Counted from the stretch's first letter, positions 26,841-35,309 are shown. The stretch: DNA of 64,000 nucleotides from MAG-120531 sp038125995 (GCA_038125995.1 JAYPEX010000003.1:62001-126000); one strand, 5' to 3'. Program-made: numbers and translations. The notes: generated by a model not told the origin, from the sequence alone.

Positions 26841-27853
26841 ACCTAAAAGAGAACATATCGCTCAGAGAATTCAATAGTTTTGGAATTGATGTAAAGGCTT
26901 CCAAATATCTTTATGTACAAACGATAGAAACTCTTAAAGAAGCACTTACACAAGACCACTCTAAAAACCCTTTTATTTTAAGTGGTGGATCCAATCTTCT
27001 ATTCATGAATGATTTGGATCAAATGGTGATTCATATGGGACTCAAAGGCATTGAAGTTTTAGAACAAACCAATGATGAAGTCCTCGTTAAAGCTATGGCT
27101 GGTGAAGTATGGCATGAATTTGTACTTTGGTGTATTGAACACCACTATGGAGGACTCGAAAACCTTTCACTCATTCCTGGCTATGTGGGCTCGGCCCCTA
27201 TTCAAAATATTGGAGCCTATGGAGTAGAACAAGGAGATCGTTTTCACTGCTGCGAAGTACTCGATCGAACCACTAATGAACTCGTAACTCTAGCAAATAA
27301 TGATTGTAAATTTGGATATAGAGATTCGATCTTTAAATCAAAACACCAGAATCGCTACATCATCACTTCGGTGATTTATAAGTTACAAAAATCCAATCAC
27401 AAACTCCATATGGATTACGGAGCAATTCAAACAGTTCTAAAAGATAAGGGAATTAAAAACCCGACGATTAAAGATGTGTCCGAAGCCGTTATTCAAATCA
27501 GATCTGAAAAACTCCCCAATCCAAAAGAGCTAGGAAATTCAGGAAGCTTTTTTAAGAATCCCATTATCGATCAACCACAATTAGAATCACTTCAAAAGAC
27601 CTATCCCGAAATACCTCATTACACTCAAGAAAACAATCAGGTAAAAATAGCTGCAGGCTGGCTAATTGAAAAGGCAGGCTTTAAAGGTCAAAGAATAGGT
27701 AATGTGGGTTCCCATCACAAGCAAGCACTTGTACTGGTAAATCATGGAAATGCTACTGGAAAAGAAGTTTATGAATTTGCAATGGAGATCATCAAAAAGA
27801 TCCATAAACAATTTGGAATTACTCTTGAACCTGAGGTCAGAATTATCAAATAA
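26837..27853 (+). CDS. murB: UDP-N-acetylenolpyruvoylglucosamine reductase
   Basis: FAD enzyme that makes UDP-N-acetylmuramic acid for peptidoglycan. The 338-residue length and layout match the E. coli-type (type I) MurB. Visible: FILSGGSNLLF (FAD), GYVGSAPIQNIGAYGVE, the GYRDSIFK Tyr-loop, GNSGSFFKNP with the catalytic Ser, and a late Glu in ALEPEVR-like LEPEVRII. The start is GTG at 26837, overlapping the upstream stop as GTGA; no ATG precedes the conserved N-terminus. Confidence 0.95.
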   Translation: MNLKENISLREFNSFGIDVKASKYLYVQTIETLKEALTQDHSKNPFILSGGSNLLFMNDLDQMVIHMGLKGIEVLEQTNDEVLVKAMAGEVWHEFVLWCIEHHYGGLENLSLIPGYVGSAPIQNIGAYGVEQGDRFHCCEVLDRTTNELVTLANNDCKFGYRDSIFKSKHQNRYIITSVIYKLQKSNHKLHMDYGAIQTVLKDKGIKNPTIKDVSEAVIQIRSEKLPNPKELGNSGSFFKNPIIDQPQLESLQKTYPEIPHYTQENNQVKIAAGWLIEKAGFKGQRIGNVGSHHKQALVLVNHGNATGKEVYEFAMEIIKKIHKQFGITLEPEVRIIK

Positions 27854-27903
27854 CCTTTCATTTTACTGCACCTTTTCACTATTCTCATTCCAATCTTTTT
27901 TTG

Positions 27904-27911
27904 TAATTTTG
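27904..27911 (+). promoter_or_regulatory. -7 promoter element of the small Cys protein/sigma factor unit (TAATTTTG)
   Basis: Exact TAnnTTTG match, 16 nt before the ATG at 27928. Confidence 0.55.
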
Positions 27912-27927
27912 TACAAATTTTTCAACT

Positions 27928-28125
27928 ATGAAATTAGCCTTATTGACAATCGGCATTTTAGCACTGGCTTTTGCCGGAATAGCAATCAAAATATGGGGGA
28001 AGAAAGATGGAAAATTCGCAGGAACTTGTGCGAGTCAATCCCCTTTCTTGAACAAAGAAGGAGTCACTTGTGGTTACTGTGGCAAAGTTCCTGATCATCA
28101 ATGTGAACGAAAGGCTGAGGCTTAA
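27928..28125 (+). CDS. Small membrane protein with a four-cysteine tail
   Basis: A 65-residue protein: one membrane helix at about 3-22 (or an uncleaved signal), then a basic stretch (WGKKDGKF) and a tail with four cysteines, Cys34, Cys48, Cys51 and Cys59, the central pair in CGYCGK. The spacing could hold a metal or form disulfides. I do not recognise a named family. It has its own promoter box, and the ECF sigma factor gene begins at the base after its stop, so they are co-transcribed. Coding status is supported by that arrangement and by a clear start. Confidence 0.75.
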   Translation: MKLALLTIGILALAFAGIAIKIWGKKDGKFAGTCASQSPFLNKEGVTCGYCGKVPDHQCERKAEA

Positions 28126-28689
28126 GTGAGCGAGGATCAACTTCTACATACCATCGAGGCTGCAAAAAAAGGTGACCAACTCGCCTTTAGCACCCTTCTA
28201 GATATCTATTGGAAGGATGTTTTTAATTTTCAGAATCAGTTTCAAAATGAAAATGATGCAGAAGATATTTGCATTGAAACCTTTTCGAAAGCCTTCGATC
28301 ATATTGATAAATTTGATTCCAACTATAATTTTAAGACCTGGCTCATCACCATTTCTAAGAATATTCGAATCGATCTTCTTAGAAAACACAAAAATGCACC
28401 GACAAATAACTCTATTGAAGAGGACTTTATCGCTCAAAATGTAGTCGATGAGGCTTCAAGTGCAGAAGATGATTTGATTAAAGAGCAACAATTAGATACA
28501 TTACTCAAACACATCAATCAATTAAAACCTCATTACAGAGAAATTATCAATTTGAGATATTTTAGGCAGATGAGATATTCTGCTATTGCTGATCAACTCA
28601 ATCAACCTTTAAATTCCATAAAGGTACAACTCTTAAGAGCAAAGAAATTACTTGCTCAAAGTATTCAATCTGAAACCGATACCAATTAA
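28126..28689 (+). CDS. ECF-type RNA polymerase sigma factor
   Basis: Group IV sigma factor of 187 residues. Sigma region 2 is at about 20-90 (AEDICIETFSKAFDHI and YNFKTWLITISKNIRIDLLRK) and region 4 at about 125-175 (HYREIINLRYFRQMRYSAIAD then SIKVQLLRAKKLL). The start is GTG at 28126, directly after the stop of the small Cys-rich membrane protein. No recognisable anti-sigma factor gene follows; the next gene, 9 bases on, is lipA. Its regulon is unknown. Confidence 0.92.
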   Translation: MSEDQLLHTIEAAKKGDQLAFSTLLDIYWKDVFNFQNQFQNENDAEDICIETFSKAFDHIDKFDSNYNFKTWLITISKNIRIDLLRKHKNAPTNNSIEEDFIAQNVVDEASSAEDDLIKEQQLDTLLKHINQLKPHYREIINLRYFRQMRYSAIADQLNQPLNSIKVQLLRAKKLLAQSIQSETDTN

Positions 28690-28698
28690 TAAGCGAAT

Positions 28699-29577
28699 AT
28701 GTCTGAAACGATTACAACAAGTGTAGAGCCTAAAAAAACTGGTAAACCAAAATGGTTAAGAGTTAAGCTTCCAACAGGAAAGAAATACACGCAACTTAGA
28801 GGTTTGGTCGATAAATACGATTTACATACCATTTGCACCTCTGGTTCTTGCCCAAATATGGGAGAGTGCTGGGGCGAAGGAACGGCTACCTTTATGATTC
28901 TTGGAAATATTTGTACGCGTTCCTGTGGCTTTTGCGGTGTAAAGACTGGAAGACCTGATCAAGTTGATTGGGAAGAGCCTGAAAAGGTTGCTCAGTCTAT
29001 TAAGATCATGAAGATCAAGCACGCGGTGATTACTTCTGTAGATCGCGATGATTTAAAGGATGGAGGTTCAATTATATGGGCTGAAACCGTTCAAGCGATT
29101 CGAAGATTAAATCCCAATACTACTTTAGAGACACTTATTCCAGATTTTCAAGGCAACCACAAGCAAATAGATCGCATCGTAAAAGTTGCTCCAGAGGTGG
29201 TTTCTCACAATATGGAAACGGTTCGAAGATTGACCCGATCCGTTCGAATTCAAGCTCAGTATGATCGTTCTCTTGAAGTTCTTCGTTATTTAAAAGACCA
29301 AGGAATTAATCGAACAAAATCAGGGATCATGCTAGGTCTTGGAGAAACAGAGGAGGAAGTGATTGAAACCTTAAAAGATCTTAGGGATGCTAAGGTAGAT
29401 ATCGTAACCATCGGTCAGTATCTTCAACCTTCAAAGAAACACTTACCTGTAGTGGAATTCATTACTCCAGAACAGTTTAAGAAATACGAGGAAATAGGAT
29501 TAGAAATGGGCTTTAGACATTTAGAGAGTTCTGCCTTAGTTCGATCTTCCTACAAAGCTCAAAAGCATATGACTTAA
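28699..29577 (+). CDS. lipA: Lipoyl synthase
   Basis: Radical SAM enzyme inserting two sulfurs into protein-bound octanoyl groups to make lipoate for 2-oxoacid dehydrogenases. The auxiliary cluster ligands are Cys46, Cys51 and Cys57 (CTSGSCPNMGEC) and the radical SAM triad is Cys72, Cys76 and Cys79 (CTRSCGFC). The C-terminal RSSY motif (VRSSYKAQK) supplies the Ser ligand of the auxiliary cluster. Length 292. Its stop overlaps that of convergent lpxK in TTAA. Confidence 0.97.
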   Translation: MSETITTSVEPKKTGKPKWLRVKLPTGKKYTQLRGLVDKYDLHTICTSGSCPNMGECWGEGTATFMILGNICTRSCGFCGVKTGRPDQVDWEEPEKVAQSIKIMKIKHAVITSVDRDDLKDGGSIIWAETVQAIRRLNPNTTLETLIPDFQGNHKQIDRIVKVAPEVVSHNMETVRRLTRSVRIQAQYDRSLEVLRYLKDQGINRTKSGIMLGLGETEEEVIETLKDLRDAKVDIVTIGQYLQPSKKHLPVVEFITPEQFKKYEEIGLEMGFRHLESSALVRSSYKAQKHMT

Positions 29578-30563
29578 GAATTCAATAGTTGATCAAGAGA
29601 TTTTAAAAACGACTCTTCTTGTTCTATCTGATGTTGAATTCCTAAATAGTATAAGGAGTCACATCTACCTTTTAGCTTGACAAAATCTTTTTGGGTCGTC
29701 AATATAATTTCTCCATTTTGACGAATGTGTTCAAGATCATTTTCAGTGTATTGATGGTGATCCTTATATTTAAAATGAGTTACCTGGATTCCTTTTTGAG
29801 CTAAATGATTTAAAAGTGGTTTTGGATTCGCAATCCCCGTTACCAAATTCACCTTTAGATCTTTCAATTCCTCTATAGAAAGTGTAGTTGCTTCTCCAAT
29901 ACATTGATCTGCGTATTCTAAATGTGAAAAATAAACTGGTTTAGTTGCTGAAAATTGAGACTTAAACTCACTTTTATCCGTTAAACACACTTGCCTAGGA
30001 GCCTTTGTTACCACAAGCATATCTGCTCTATTGACACTTATTTTATGATCTCTAAGTGTTCCTAATGGCAAATAACAATCCTTAAAAAAAGGCTTTGAAT
30101 AAGTCGTTAATAGAATATTGACCTTCGTTTTGAGACTTCGATGTTGAAAGGCATCATCTAATAGCACTAAGTGTGGCTTTAATTGAGATTCTATATACTG
30201 CATTCCCTTAACTCTTGATTCTGAAACCACCAGTTCAATTTCTGGATGCATGTCAAGAAGCTGTTTGGGTTCATCCCCTATTTGTAGTGCTGTCGAATGG
30301 ATATGAGCGTGAATTAACCCCTTTGTTTTTCTTCCATAGCCTCTAGAAAGTACAACGATCTTCTTATTTTTATAATGATTAATCAACAAATCAATCATAG
30401 GGGTTTTTCCAGTTCCTCCTAGAGAAATATTTCCTACACAAATTGTAGGGGTTGTAAAACTGTGACTTTTAAACCATCCCCAATCGTAAAACTTATTGCG
30501 AAAAAACACGATACATGCGTATTTAAACGACAGAGGAAATAATAATACAGTTCTTAAATTCAT
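29574..30563 (-). CDS. lpxK: Tetraacyldisaccharide 4'-kinase
   Basis: Phosphorylates the lipid A disaccharide at the 4' position on the inner leaflet of the inner membrane. Length 329 with an amphipathic N-terminal segment, the Walker A GGTGKTP in GNISLGGTGKTPM, VVLSRGYGRKTKG, and LLDDAFQHRSL with the catalytic Asp-His pair. A promoter-like octamer TAATTTCG (one mismatch) lies 4 nt upstream of the ATG. Divergent from the Nif3 gene. Confidence 0.94.
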   Translation of the reverse strand: MNLRTVLLFPLSFKYACIVFFRNKFYDWGWFKSHSFTTPTICVGNISLGGTGKTPMIDLLINHYKNKKIVVLSRGYGRKTKGLIHAHIHSTALQIGDEPKQLLDMHPEIELVVSESRVKGMQYIESQLKPHLVLLDDAFQHRSLKTKVNILLTTYSKPFFKDCYLPLGTLRDHKISVNRADMLVVTKAPRQVCLTDKSEFKSQFSATKPVYFSHLEYADQCIGEATTLSIEELKDLKVNLVTGIANPKPLLNHLAQKGIQVTHFKYKDHHQYTENDLEHIRQNGEIILTTQKDFVKLKGRCDSLYYLGIQHQIEQEESFLKSLDQLLNS

Positions 30564-30567
30564 ATGA

Positions 30568-30575
30568 CGAAATTA
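30568..30575 (-). promoter_or_regulatory. -7-like element of lpxK, 4 nt from the ATG
   Basis: TAATTTCG on the minus strand, one mismatch to TAnnTTTG (C for T at position 7), separated from the lpxK ATG by 4 nt. Listed because it has the same spacing as the exact leaderless-type boxes. Confidence 0.3.
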
Positions 30576-30582
30576 TAATAAT

Positions 30583-30590
30583 TATATTTG
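30583..30590 (+). promoter_or_regulatory. -7 promoter element of the Nif3 gene (TATATTTG)
   Basis: Exact TAnnTTTG match, 20 nt before the ATG at 30611, in the 47-bp divergent gap with lpxK. Confidence 0.6.
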
Positions 30591-30610
30591 TTATACCTAA
30601 AAAAGTAAGT

Positions 30611-31705
30611 ATGATTGTAAAAGAAGTATGTCAAATCATAGAAGAATTAGCTCCCTTAGCTTATGCAGAGGATTTTGACAATGTCGGACTTTTAGTTGGA
30701 GATGACCAAAAAGAGGTCAGTGGCATCCTAGTTACTTTAGATACCTCAGAGGCTGTTGTTGATGAAGCCATTGAAAAAAACTGTAACCTCATTGTTAGCT
30801 TTCACCCGATTATTTTTGGAGGTTTAAAAAAGCTCATCCCTTCTGATTACGTCACTAAAACTGTTATTAAAGCAATCAAGAATGATATTGCTATCTACAG
30901 CATGCATACTGCATTAGATAATGTTAAGGAAGGAGTGAATGCTGCCATTGCTCAAAAACTCAAACTTAAAGAGGTAAAGGTTTTAATCCCAAAAACAGGA
31001 CTGATCAAAAAATTGAGCACTTATATTCCAAAAGAAAGTATTGAAACCGTAAAGTCAGCCCTGTACAAAGCTGGCGCAGGGACTATCGGAAATTATCAAA
31101 ACTGCAGTTTTAGTTCTCAGGGGCAGGGAGAGTTCACTCCTCTTGAAGGTTCGAATCCTACCCTTGGAAATCACAATCAATCAGAAAAGGTCGAGGAGGT
31201 ACAACTTCAATTAGTGTATACAGCTGACAAAGAAACCGCTGTAATCCTTGCTTTAAACGCATCTCACCCGTATGAAACTGTTGCTTATGACATAGTCACA
31301 CTAGACAATTCACACGAGGAAGTGGGGATGGGTCGAATCGGAATCTTAGACAAACCGATTAATGAACATCAATTTTTGTCGAAACTCAAAGGAAAATTTG
31401 ACATTGAGGTTATTAAACACTCTGCCTATACTGATAAAATGATCACTAAAGTAGCTGTATTAGGAGGTTCAGGAGCCTTTGCAATAGAGGCTGCCAAAAG
31501 AGCGGGAGCAGATGCCTTTGTGACTGCAGATCTTAAATATCACGACTATTTTAAAGCCGAAGGAAGTATTCTTTTGGCAGATATTGGACATTTTGAGAGT
31601 GAACAGTTTACAAAAAACCTTTTAGTTGAGTATCTTACAAAAAAAATTCCTAATTTTGCACCCTCTCTATCAGAGACCCTAACTAATCCAGTTAAGTATT
31701 ACTAA
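30611..31705 (+). CDS. Nif3-like dinuclear metal centre protein (YqfO type)
   Basis: Member of the NIF3/DUF34 family with a di-metal site. Metal-ligand motifs are visible in SFHPIIFGGLKKL, MHTALDNVKEGVN and the late DIGHFESEQ. A central insertion of about 120 residues (CutA/PII-like, about 130-245) marks the longer YqfO class, giving 364 residues in total. A GTP cyclohydrolase role was proposed for family members but is not established. Followed after two bases by the coiled-coil CT398-like gene, a conserved pairing across bacteria. Confidence 0.92.
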   Translation: MIVKEVCQIIEELAPLAYAEDFDNVGLLVGDDQKEVSGILVTLDTSEAVVDEAIEKNCNLIVSFHPIIFGGLKKLIPSDYVTKTVIKAIKNDIAIYSMHTALDNVKEGVNAAIAQKLKLKEVKVLIPKTGLIKKLSTYIPKESIETVKSALYKAGAGTIGNYQNCSFSSQGQGEFTPLEGSNPTLGNHNQSEKVEEVQLQLVYTADKETAVILALNASHPYETVAYDIVTLDNSHEEVGMGRIGILDKPINEHQFLSKLKGKFDIEVIKHSAYTDKMITKVAVLGGSGAFAIEAAKRAGADAFVTADLKYHDYFKAEGSILLADIGHFESEQFTKNLLVEYLTKKIPNFAPSLSETLTNPVKYY

Positions 31706-31707
31706 AT

Positions 31708-32487
31708 ATGGCAAAAAATAAAGATGTTACAGTTGAAGAAAAGTTAAGATCACTGTACGATTTGCAACTTATCGATTCGAGAATAGATGAAATCAGAAAT
31801 GTTCGTGGAGAACTTCCTTTAGAAGTTGAAGATCTTGAAGACGAAGTAGCAGGATTAAAAACTAGATTGGATAAATTAAATTCTGATTTAGAAACTATTA
31901 AAGTTGAGATTTCTAATAAGAAGAATTTAATTGATGATTCTAAAGCTGCTATCAAGAAATATGTAGAGCAGCAAAAAAACGTAAGAAACAACAGAGAATA
32001 CGATTCCCTGTCAAAAGAGATTGAATTCCAAGAATTAGAAATCGAATTAGCTGAAAAGAACATCAAAGAGTTCAAGGCTCAAATCGAACATAAAAAAGAA
32101 GCTATTGAACAAGCTAAGGAACGCCTTTCTAATAGAGAGGAGCACTTAAGTCACAAAAAAAATGAACTTAATAGTATTTTAGCTGAAACTGAAAAAGAAG
32201 AAGCTGAACTTCTAAAAAAATCTGAAGAATTTCAAGCTAAAATCGAAGATCGTTTAATTAATGCTTACCAAAGAATTCGAACTAAAACCAAAAATGGTTT
32301 AGCAGTAGTAGCAATCGAAAGAGGTGCTTCTGGAGGTTCATTCTTTACGATTCCGCCACAGGTTCAAGTAGAAATAGCTTCTAGAAAGAAAATCATAACT
32401 GATGAGCATTCAGGAAGAATTCTTGTTGATCCACTATTAGCTGAAGAAGAGCAAGAAAAAATGCACAAATTATTCGATAAGATTTAA
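31708..32487 (+). CDS. CT398-like coiled-coil protein with a cysteine-free zinc-ribbon remnant
   Basis: Residues about 30-190 form a long antiparallel coiled coil rich in Lys and Glu. The C-terminus aligns by pattern with the C4 zinc ribbon of this family (normally CGGC and CEHC), but the ligands are replaced: GASGGSFF at 206-213 has Ser208 and Ser211, and DEHSGRILV has Asp232 and Ser235. There is no Cys anywhere in the 259 residues, so zinc binding by the usual site is not possible. Function is unknown. The partner gene upstream is nif3-like, and a bidirectional terminator follows. Confidence 0.88.
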   Translation: MAKNKDVTVEEKLRSLYDLQLIDSRIDEIRNVRGELPLEVEDLEDEVAGLKTRLDKLNSDLETIKVEISNKKNLIDDSKAAIKKYVEQQKNVRNNREYDSLSKEIEFQELEIELAEKNIKEFKAQIEHKKEAIEQAKERLSNREEHLSHKKNELNSILAETEKEEAELLKKSEEFQAKIEDRLINAYQRIRTKTKNGLAVVAIERGASGGSFFTIPPQVQVEIASRKKIITDEHSGRILVDPLLAEEEQEKMHKLFDKI

Positions 32488-32502
32488 TCATAGACTTACA
32501 AT

Positions 32503-32539
32503 AAAAAAAGCCTCTTAATAATTTTAAGGGGCTTTTTTA
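32503..32539. terminator. Bidirectional intrinsic terminator between the zinc-ribbon-type gene and clpP
   Basis: A-run, stem AAGCCTCTTAA, loop, TTAAGGGGCTT (with G-T pairing), then a T-run. It lies between two convergent genes 71 bp apart and has T-runs for both directions. Confidence 0.85.
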
Positions 32540-32558
32540 TGTTCAACATAACTGAATG

Positions 32559-33107
32559 TTATTTCTTTACGCCATCTACAATTCCGTAATCAATAGATTC
32601 CTGTGCATTCATCCAATAGTCTCTATCAAAATCTTTGAGAACTTTGTCTACTGATTGGTTACAGTTAGTCGCTAAGATTTCTGCACTCAGCGTTCTAGTT
32701 TTGATAATCTCTCGAGCTTGGATTTCAATGTTCGATGCCTGACCTCTAGCCCCTCCACTTGGTTGATGGATCATTACCTGTGCGTGAGGTTCTATAAATC
32801 TTCTACCCTTCTCACCTGCTGATAACAAAATCGAAGCCATAGAAGCTGCCAAACCTGAACAAACTGTAGATACGGGACTCTTAATAGACTTTAGGGTATC
32901 GTAAATCGCAAAACCTGAAGTCACATAACCACCTGGAGAATTAATAATCAATTGAATTTCATCATTAGAAATCAAATCCAAATATAAAAGACGATCAATG
33001 ACGTGTTTTGCCGAATGATCATCTACCTGTCCCCAGAGAAATACTTTGCGTTCCTGAAGTAATTTCTCATCTATTTTTTCTTGAATTTTTCCTTTTGCTT
33101 TACTCAT
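32559..33107 (-). CDS. clpP: ClpP-family serine protease (stand-alone)
   Basis: Proteolytic subunit of a Clp-type compartmentalised protease. The 182 residues are shorter than standard ClpP (about 195-205). The catalytic Ser is in SGLAASMASILLSAG, the His in VMIHQPSGG, and the Asp is probably in KDFDRDYWMNAQE. No tig, clpX or other ATPase gene adjoins it, so this may be a second ClpP paralogue beside the usual tig-clpP-clpX locus (inference). Own promoter box 21 nt upstream. Confidence 0.88.
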   Translation of the reverse strand: MSKAKGKIQEKIDEKLLQERKVFLWGQVDDHSAKHVIDRLLYLDLISNDEIQLIINSPGGYVTSGFAIYDTLKSIKSPVSTVCSGLAASMASILLSAGEKGRRFIEPHAQVMIHQPSGGARGQASNIEIQAREIIKTRTLSAEILATNCNQSVDKVLKDFDRDYWMNAQESIDYGIVDGVKK

Positions 33108-33128
33108 TGGTATTAATTTTATCTAAAT

Positions 33129-33136
33129 CAAATATA
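33129..33136 (-). promoter_or_regulatory. -7 promoter element of clpP (TATATTTG)
   Basis: Exact TAnnTTTG match on the minus strand, 21 nt before the clpP ATG. Confidence 0.6.
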
Positions 33137-33190
33137 CTATTATAATATCTTTTAGCTAAGAATAAAAATCACTAATTAATCCTTAAAGTC

Positions 33191-33198
33191 TATATTTG
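33191..33198 (+). promoter_or_regulatory. -7 promoter element of the MFS transporter gene (TATATTTG)
   Basis: Exact TAnnTTTG match, 18 nt before the ATG at 33217. It overlaps an in-frame TTG at 33196, which argues for the downstream ATG as the true start. Confidence 0.6.
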
Positions 33199-33216
33199 TA
33201 TTTGTTAAAATTAACT

Positions 33217-34374
33217 ATGAATTCACTTGTAGCTATTCTAAGGAATAGAACCTATTTTTCAGTAGCATACGTATTTACGACACTGAACATTCTCTACGGA
33301 ACTTGGGCTATTTACATTCCCTACATCAAAGAACAACTCGACTTAAATAAAGCTGAGCTAGGAATAGCTCTATTTGCCTTTGCACTGGGAATATTTAGCA
33401 TCATGGGATTTGTGCCGAAAATCATCTCTCTAGTTGGAAGTGGTAAGGCTACCAAAATAAGTGTTTTAATACTTCCTCTACTCTATGTGCTGCCCTTTGT
33501 AGTCGGTTCTCTAACAGGGCTTTTTATGGCGCTTTTTGTCATGGGAATTGTTCAAGGAATACTTGATATTTCTATGAATAATCTAGTGACCATCATCGAA
33601 AAAAAAGATCAAATCAATCTGATGTCAGCCATGCATGGATTTTTTAGTCTTGGAGGGGCACTCTCGGGTTTAGGAACTTTTGCAATTACGAGCTTCAACA
33701 ATCCTGTTTTACATATTGCTTTAGCCACACTTTTTTCAATAGGAATCAACTTCTGGCTTTCAAAGCAGTATAGCAGTCTTAGTGGAGCGTCTGAATCCAA
33801 AGAAAAAATTGATTGGTTCTATGTCAAAACCATATTGTTATTAGGTTTGATCTCATTTGTAATTATGGGATCAGAGGGAGCGATTGCTGATTGGAGTGGA
33901 CTTTACCTTAAAGATATTACGATGGCTCCAACAGTACTCTTTGGTGCTGGGTTTTTAGGGTTTTCTATCGCAATGACCATAGGGCGTTTTTTTGGTGATG
34001 GCATCAGTCAAAAAATAGGATCGGTACGCGTTTTACTTTTAGGTGCACTGGTAGCCTGTATTGGATATGCATTGGTTCTTGTAAATGATCTATATATTAG
34101 CATCAGTGGCTTTGGACTCATAGGACTTGGATTCTCTGTGATGGTTCCTGAACTCTTTAGAATCACTGGAAGAACCTCAAAAATAGATGCAGCAAAAGCA
34201 CTGACTATAGTAGCGGGTTTTGGATATAGTGGATTTTTAATAGGACCTGTTATTCTTGGTTTTACCGCCGAACAATTTGGATTAGAATACAGCTTTTACG
34301 GTTTGCTGAGCTCTTGTATCTTTGTAGTGATTTTGAGTAGTTATTTGCTGATTAAAACCCCTAAAACTGTCTAG
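33217..34374 (+). CDS. Major facilitator superfamily transporter (YbjJ-like)
   Basis: Polytopic inner-membrane transporter of 385 residues with about 12 helices. The half-way motif GSEGAIADWSGLYL is characteristic of the YbjJ-like MFS group, whose substrates are uncertain. The last helix ends in a short tail. I chose the ATG at 33217; the frame extends seven codons upstream to a TTG that lies in the promoter box. The O-methyltransferase gene begins at the very next base after the stop, so the pair is an operon. Confidence 0.87.
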   Translation: MNSLVAILRNRTYFSVAYVFTTLNILYGTWAIYIPYIKEQLDLNKAELGIALFAFALGIFSIMGFVPKIISLVGSGKATKISVLILPLLYVLPFVVGSLTGLFMALFVMGIVQGILDISMNNLVTIIEKKDQINLMSAMHGFFSLGGALSGLGTFAITSFNNPVLHIALATLFSIGINFWLSKQYSSLSGASESKEKIDWFYVKTILLLGLISFVIMGSEGAIADWSGLYLKDITMAPTVLFGAGFLGFSIAMTIGRFFGDGISQKIGSVRVLLLGALVACIGYALVLVNDLYISISGFGLIGLGFSVMVPELFRITGRTSKIDAAKALTIVAGFGYSGFLIGPVILGFTAEQFGLEYSFYGLLSSCIFVVILSSYLLIKTPKTV

Positions 34375-35016
34375 ATGCATTTTTTACCTGAACTTATTGA
34401 ATCCTATATCGCAGAGCACTCCCAAAAGGAACCTGAACATTTGAGGGAACTCAGTAGAGAAACGCATCTCAAGGTGATTCAACCAAGAATGATCACGGGG
34501 CATTTTCAGGGAAGGGTACTCAGTTTGTTTTCAAAACTTATCAATCCAAAGTACATTTTAGAAATTGGCACCTACACTGGATACTCTGCGCTTTGTTTGG
34601 CAGAAGGTCTTCAAAAAGAGGGCGAATTATACACCATCGATGTCAATCCAGAACTGAAGTCGATTCAAAATAAATACTTTCAAAAAAGTCCGTATCGAAA
34701 TCAAATTCATCAGTATATTGGAGATGCAGTTGAACTAATTCCCAATTTTGATAAGGTGTTTGATTTGGTATTTATAGATGCTGAAAAAAAGCAATACGAC
34801 GCCTATTTTGAAGCGGTATTGAAGAAGTCAAAATCGGGAACAGTAATACTTTCAGATAATGTACTCTGGACGGGTAAAGTAGTAGAACCCTTAAGCCCTA
34901 AAGACAAAACGACAAAAGCCTTATTGGAATTTAATAAGAAATTAGCAACAGATCCTCGTGTTGAAACTGTTTTACTGCCCATAAGAGATGGGCTAACCAT
35001 GAGTAGAGTACTCTAG
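34375..35016 (+). CDS. O-methyltransferase (catechol/caffeoyl-CoA O-methyltransferase type)
   Basis: SAM-dependent, metal-dependent O-methyltransferase of 213 residues. SAM-binding motif I is EIGTYTGYSALCLA. The family motifs DLVFIDAEKKQYDAYF and LSDNVLWTGKV include the metal-binding Asp and Asn residues. Substrate unknown. It follows the MFS gene with no gap and converges on tatA, with stop codons overlapping in CTAG. Confidence 0.92.
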   Translation: MHFLPELIESYIAEHSQKEPEHLRELSRETHLKVIQPRMITGHFQGRVLSLFSKLINPKYILEIGTYTGYSALCLAEGLQKEGELYTIDVNPELKSIQNKYFQKSPYRNQIHQYIGDAVELIPNFDKVFDLVFIDAEKKQYDAYFEAVLKKSKSGTVILSDNVLWTGKVVEPLSPKDKTTKALLEFNKKLATDPRVETVLLPIRDGLTMSRVL

Positions 35017-35297
35017 AATTTTCTTCTGATAGATCCCGTTAAATCGTCTAAACCGTCTTTAACCTCGTCTATTTCTTTTTTGATGTCTTTGGTTACAGAG
35101 GCATCTACTCCGTGCTTATCGGCACTTTTATAAATTTCTCTTTTAATATCTTCAGAGGCATCTTTTAGTTGTCTCATACCCTTTCCAAGACCTCTTGCAA
35201 TGTCAGGAATCTTATCAGCACCGAATACCATGACCACGATGAACATGATAAAGAAGATTTCTGCACCAGAAATAAATAGAATACTGTTTAACATCAT
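35013..35297 (-). CDS. tatA: Twin-arginine translocase subunit TatA
   Basis: Pore-forming subunit of the Tat system exporting folded proteins. The 94 residues have the standard plan: one membrane helix (about 8-26, FISGAEIFFIMFIVVMVFG), the FGADKIPDIARGLGKGMRQ hinge and amphipathic helix, then a charged tail. No tatC adjoins it. The first ATG of a double ATG (35297) is chosen because it lies 4 nt after an exact promoter box (TATATTTGCCCTATG), predicting a leaderless mRNA. Confidence 0.94.
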   Translation of the reverse strand: MMLNSILFISGAEIFFIMFIVVMVFGADKIPDIARGLGKGMRQLKDASEDIKREIYKSADKHGVDASVTKDIKKEIDEVKDGLDDLTGSIRRKF

Positions 35298-35301
35298 AGG
35301 G

Positions 35302-35309
35302 CAAATATA
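35302..35309 (-). promoter_or_regulatory. -7 element of tatA, 4 nt from the ATG (predicted leaderless)
   Basis: TATATTTG on the minus strand, then CCCT and ATG. It directly follows the T-run of the M1 peptidase terminator, so terminator and promoter are packed end to end. Confidence 0.6.

Noticed and set aside
31692..32075. 127-codon frame antisense to the coiled-coil gene
   Set aside because: Ser/Phe-rich reverse reading of a Lys/Glu-rich coiled coil; shadow.
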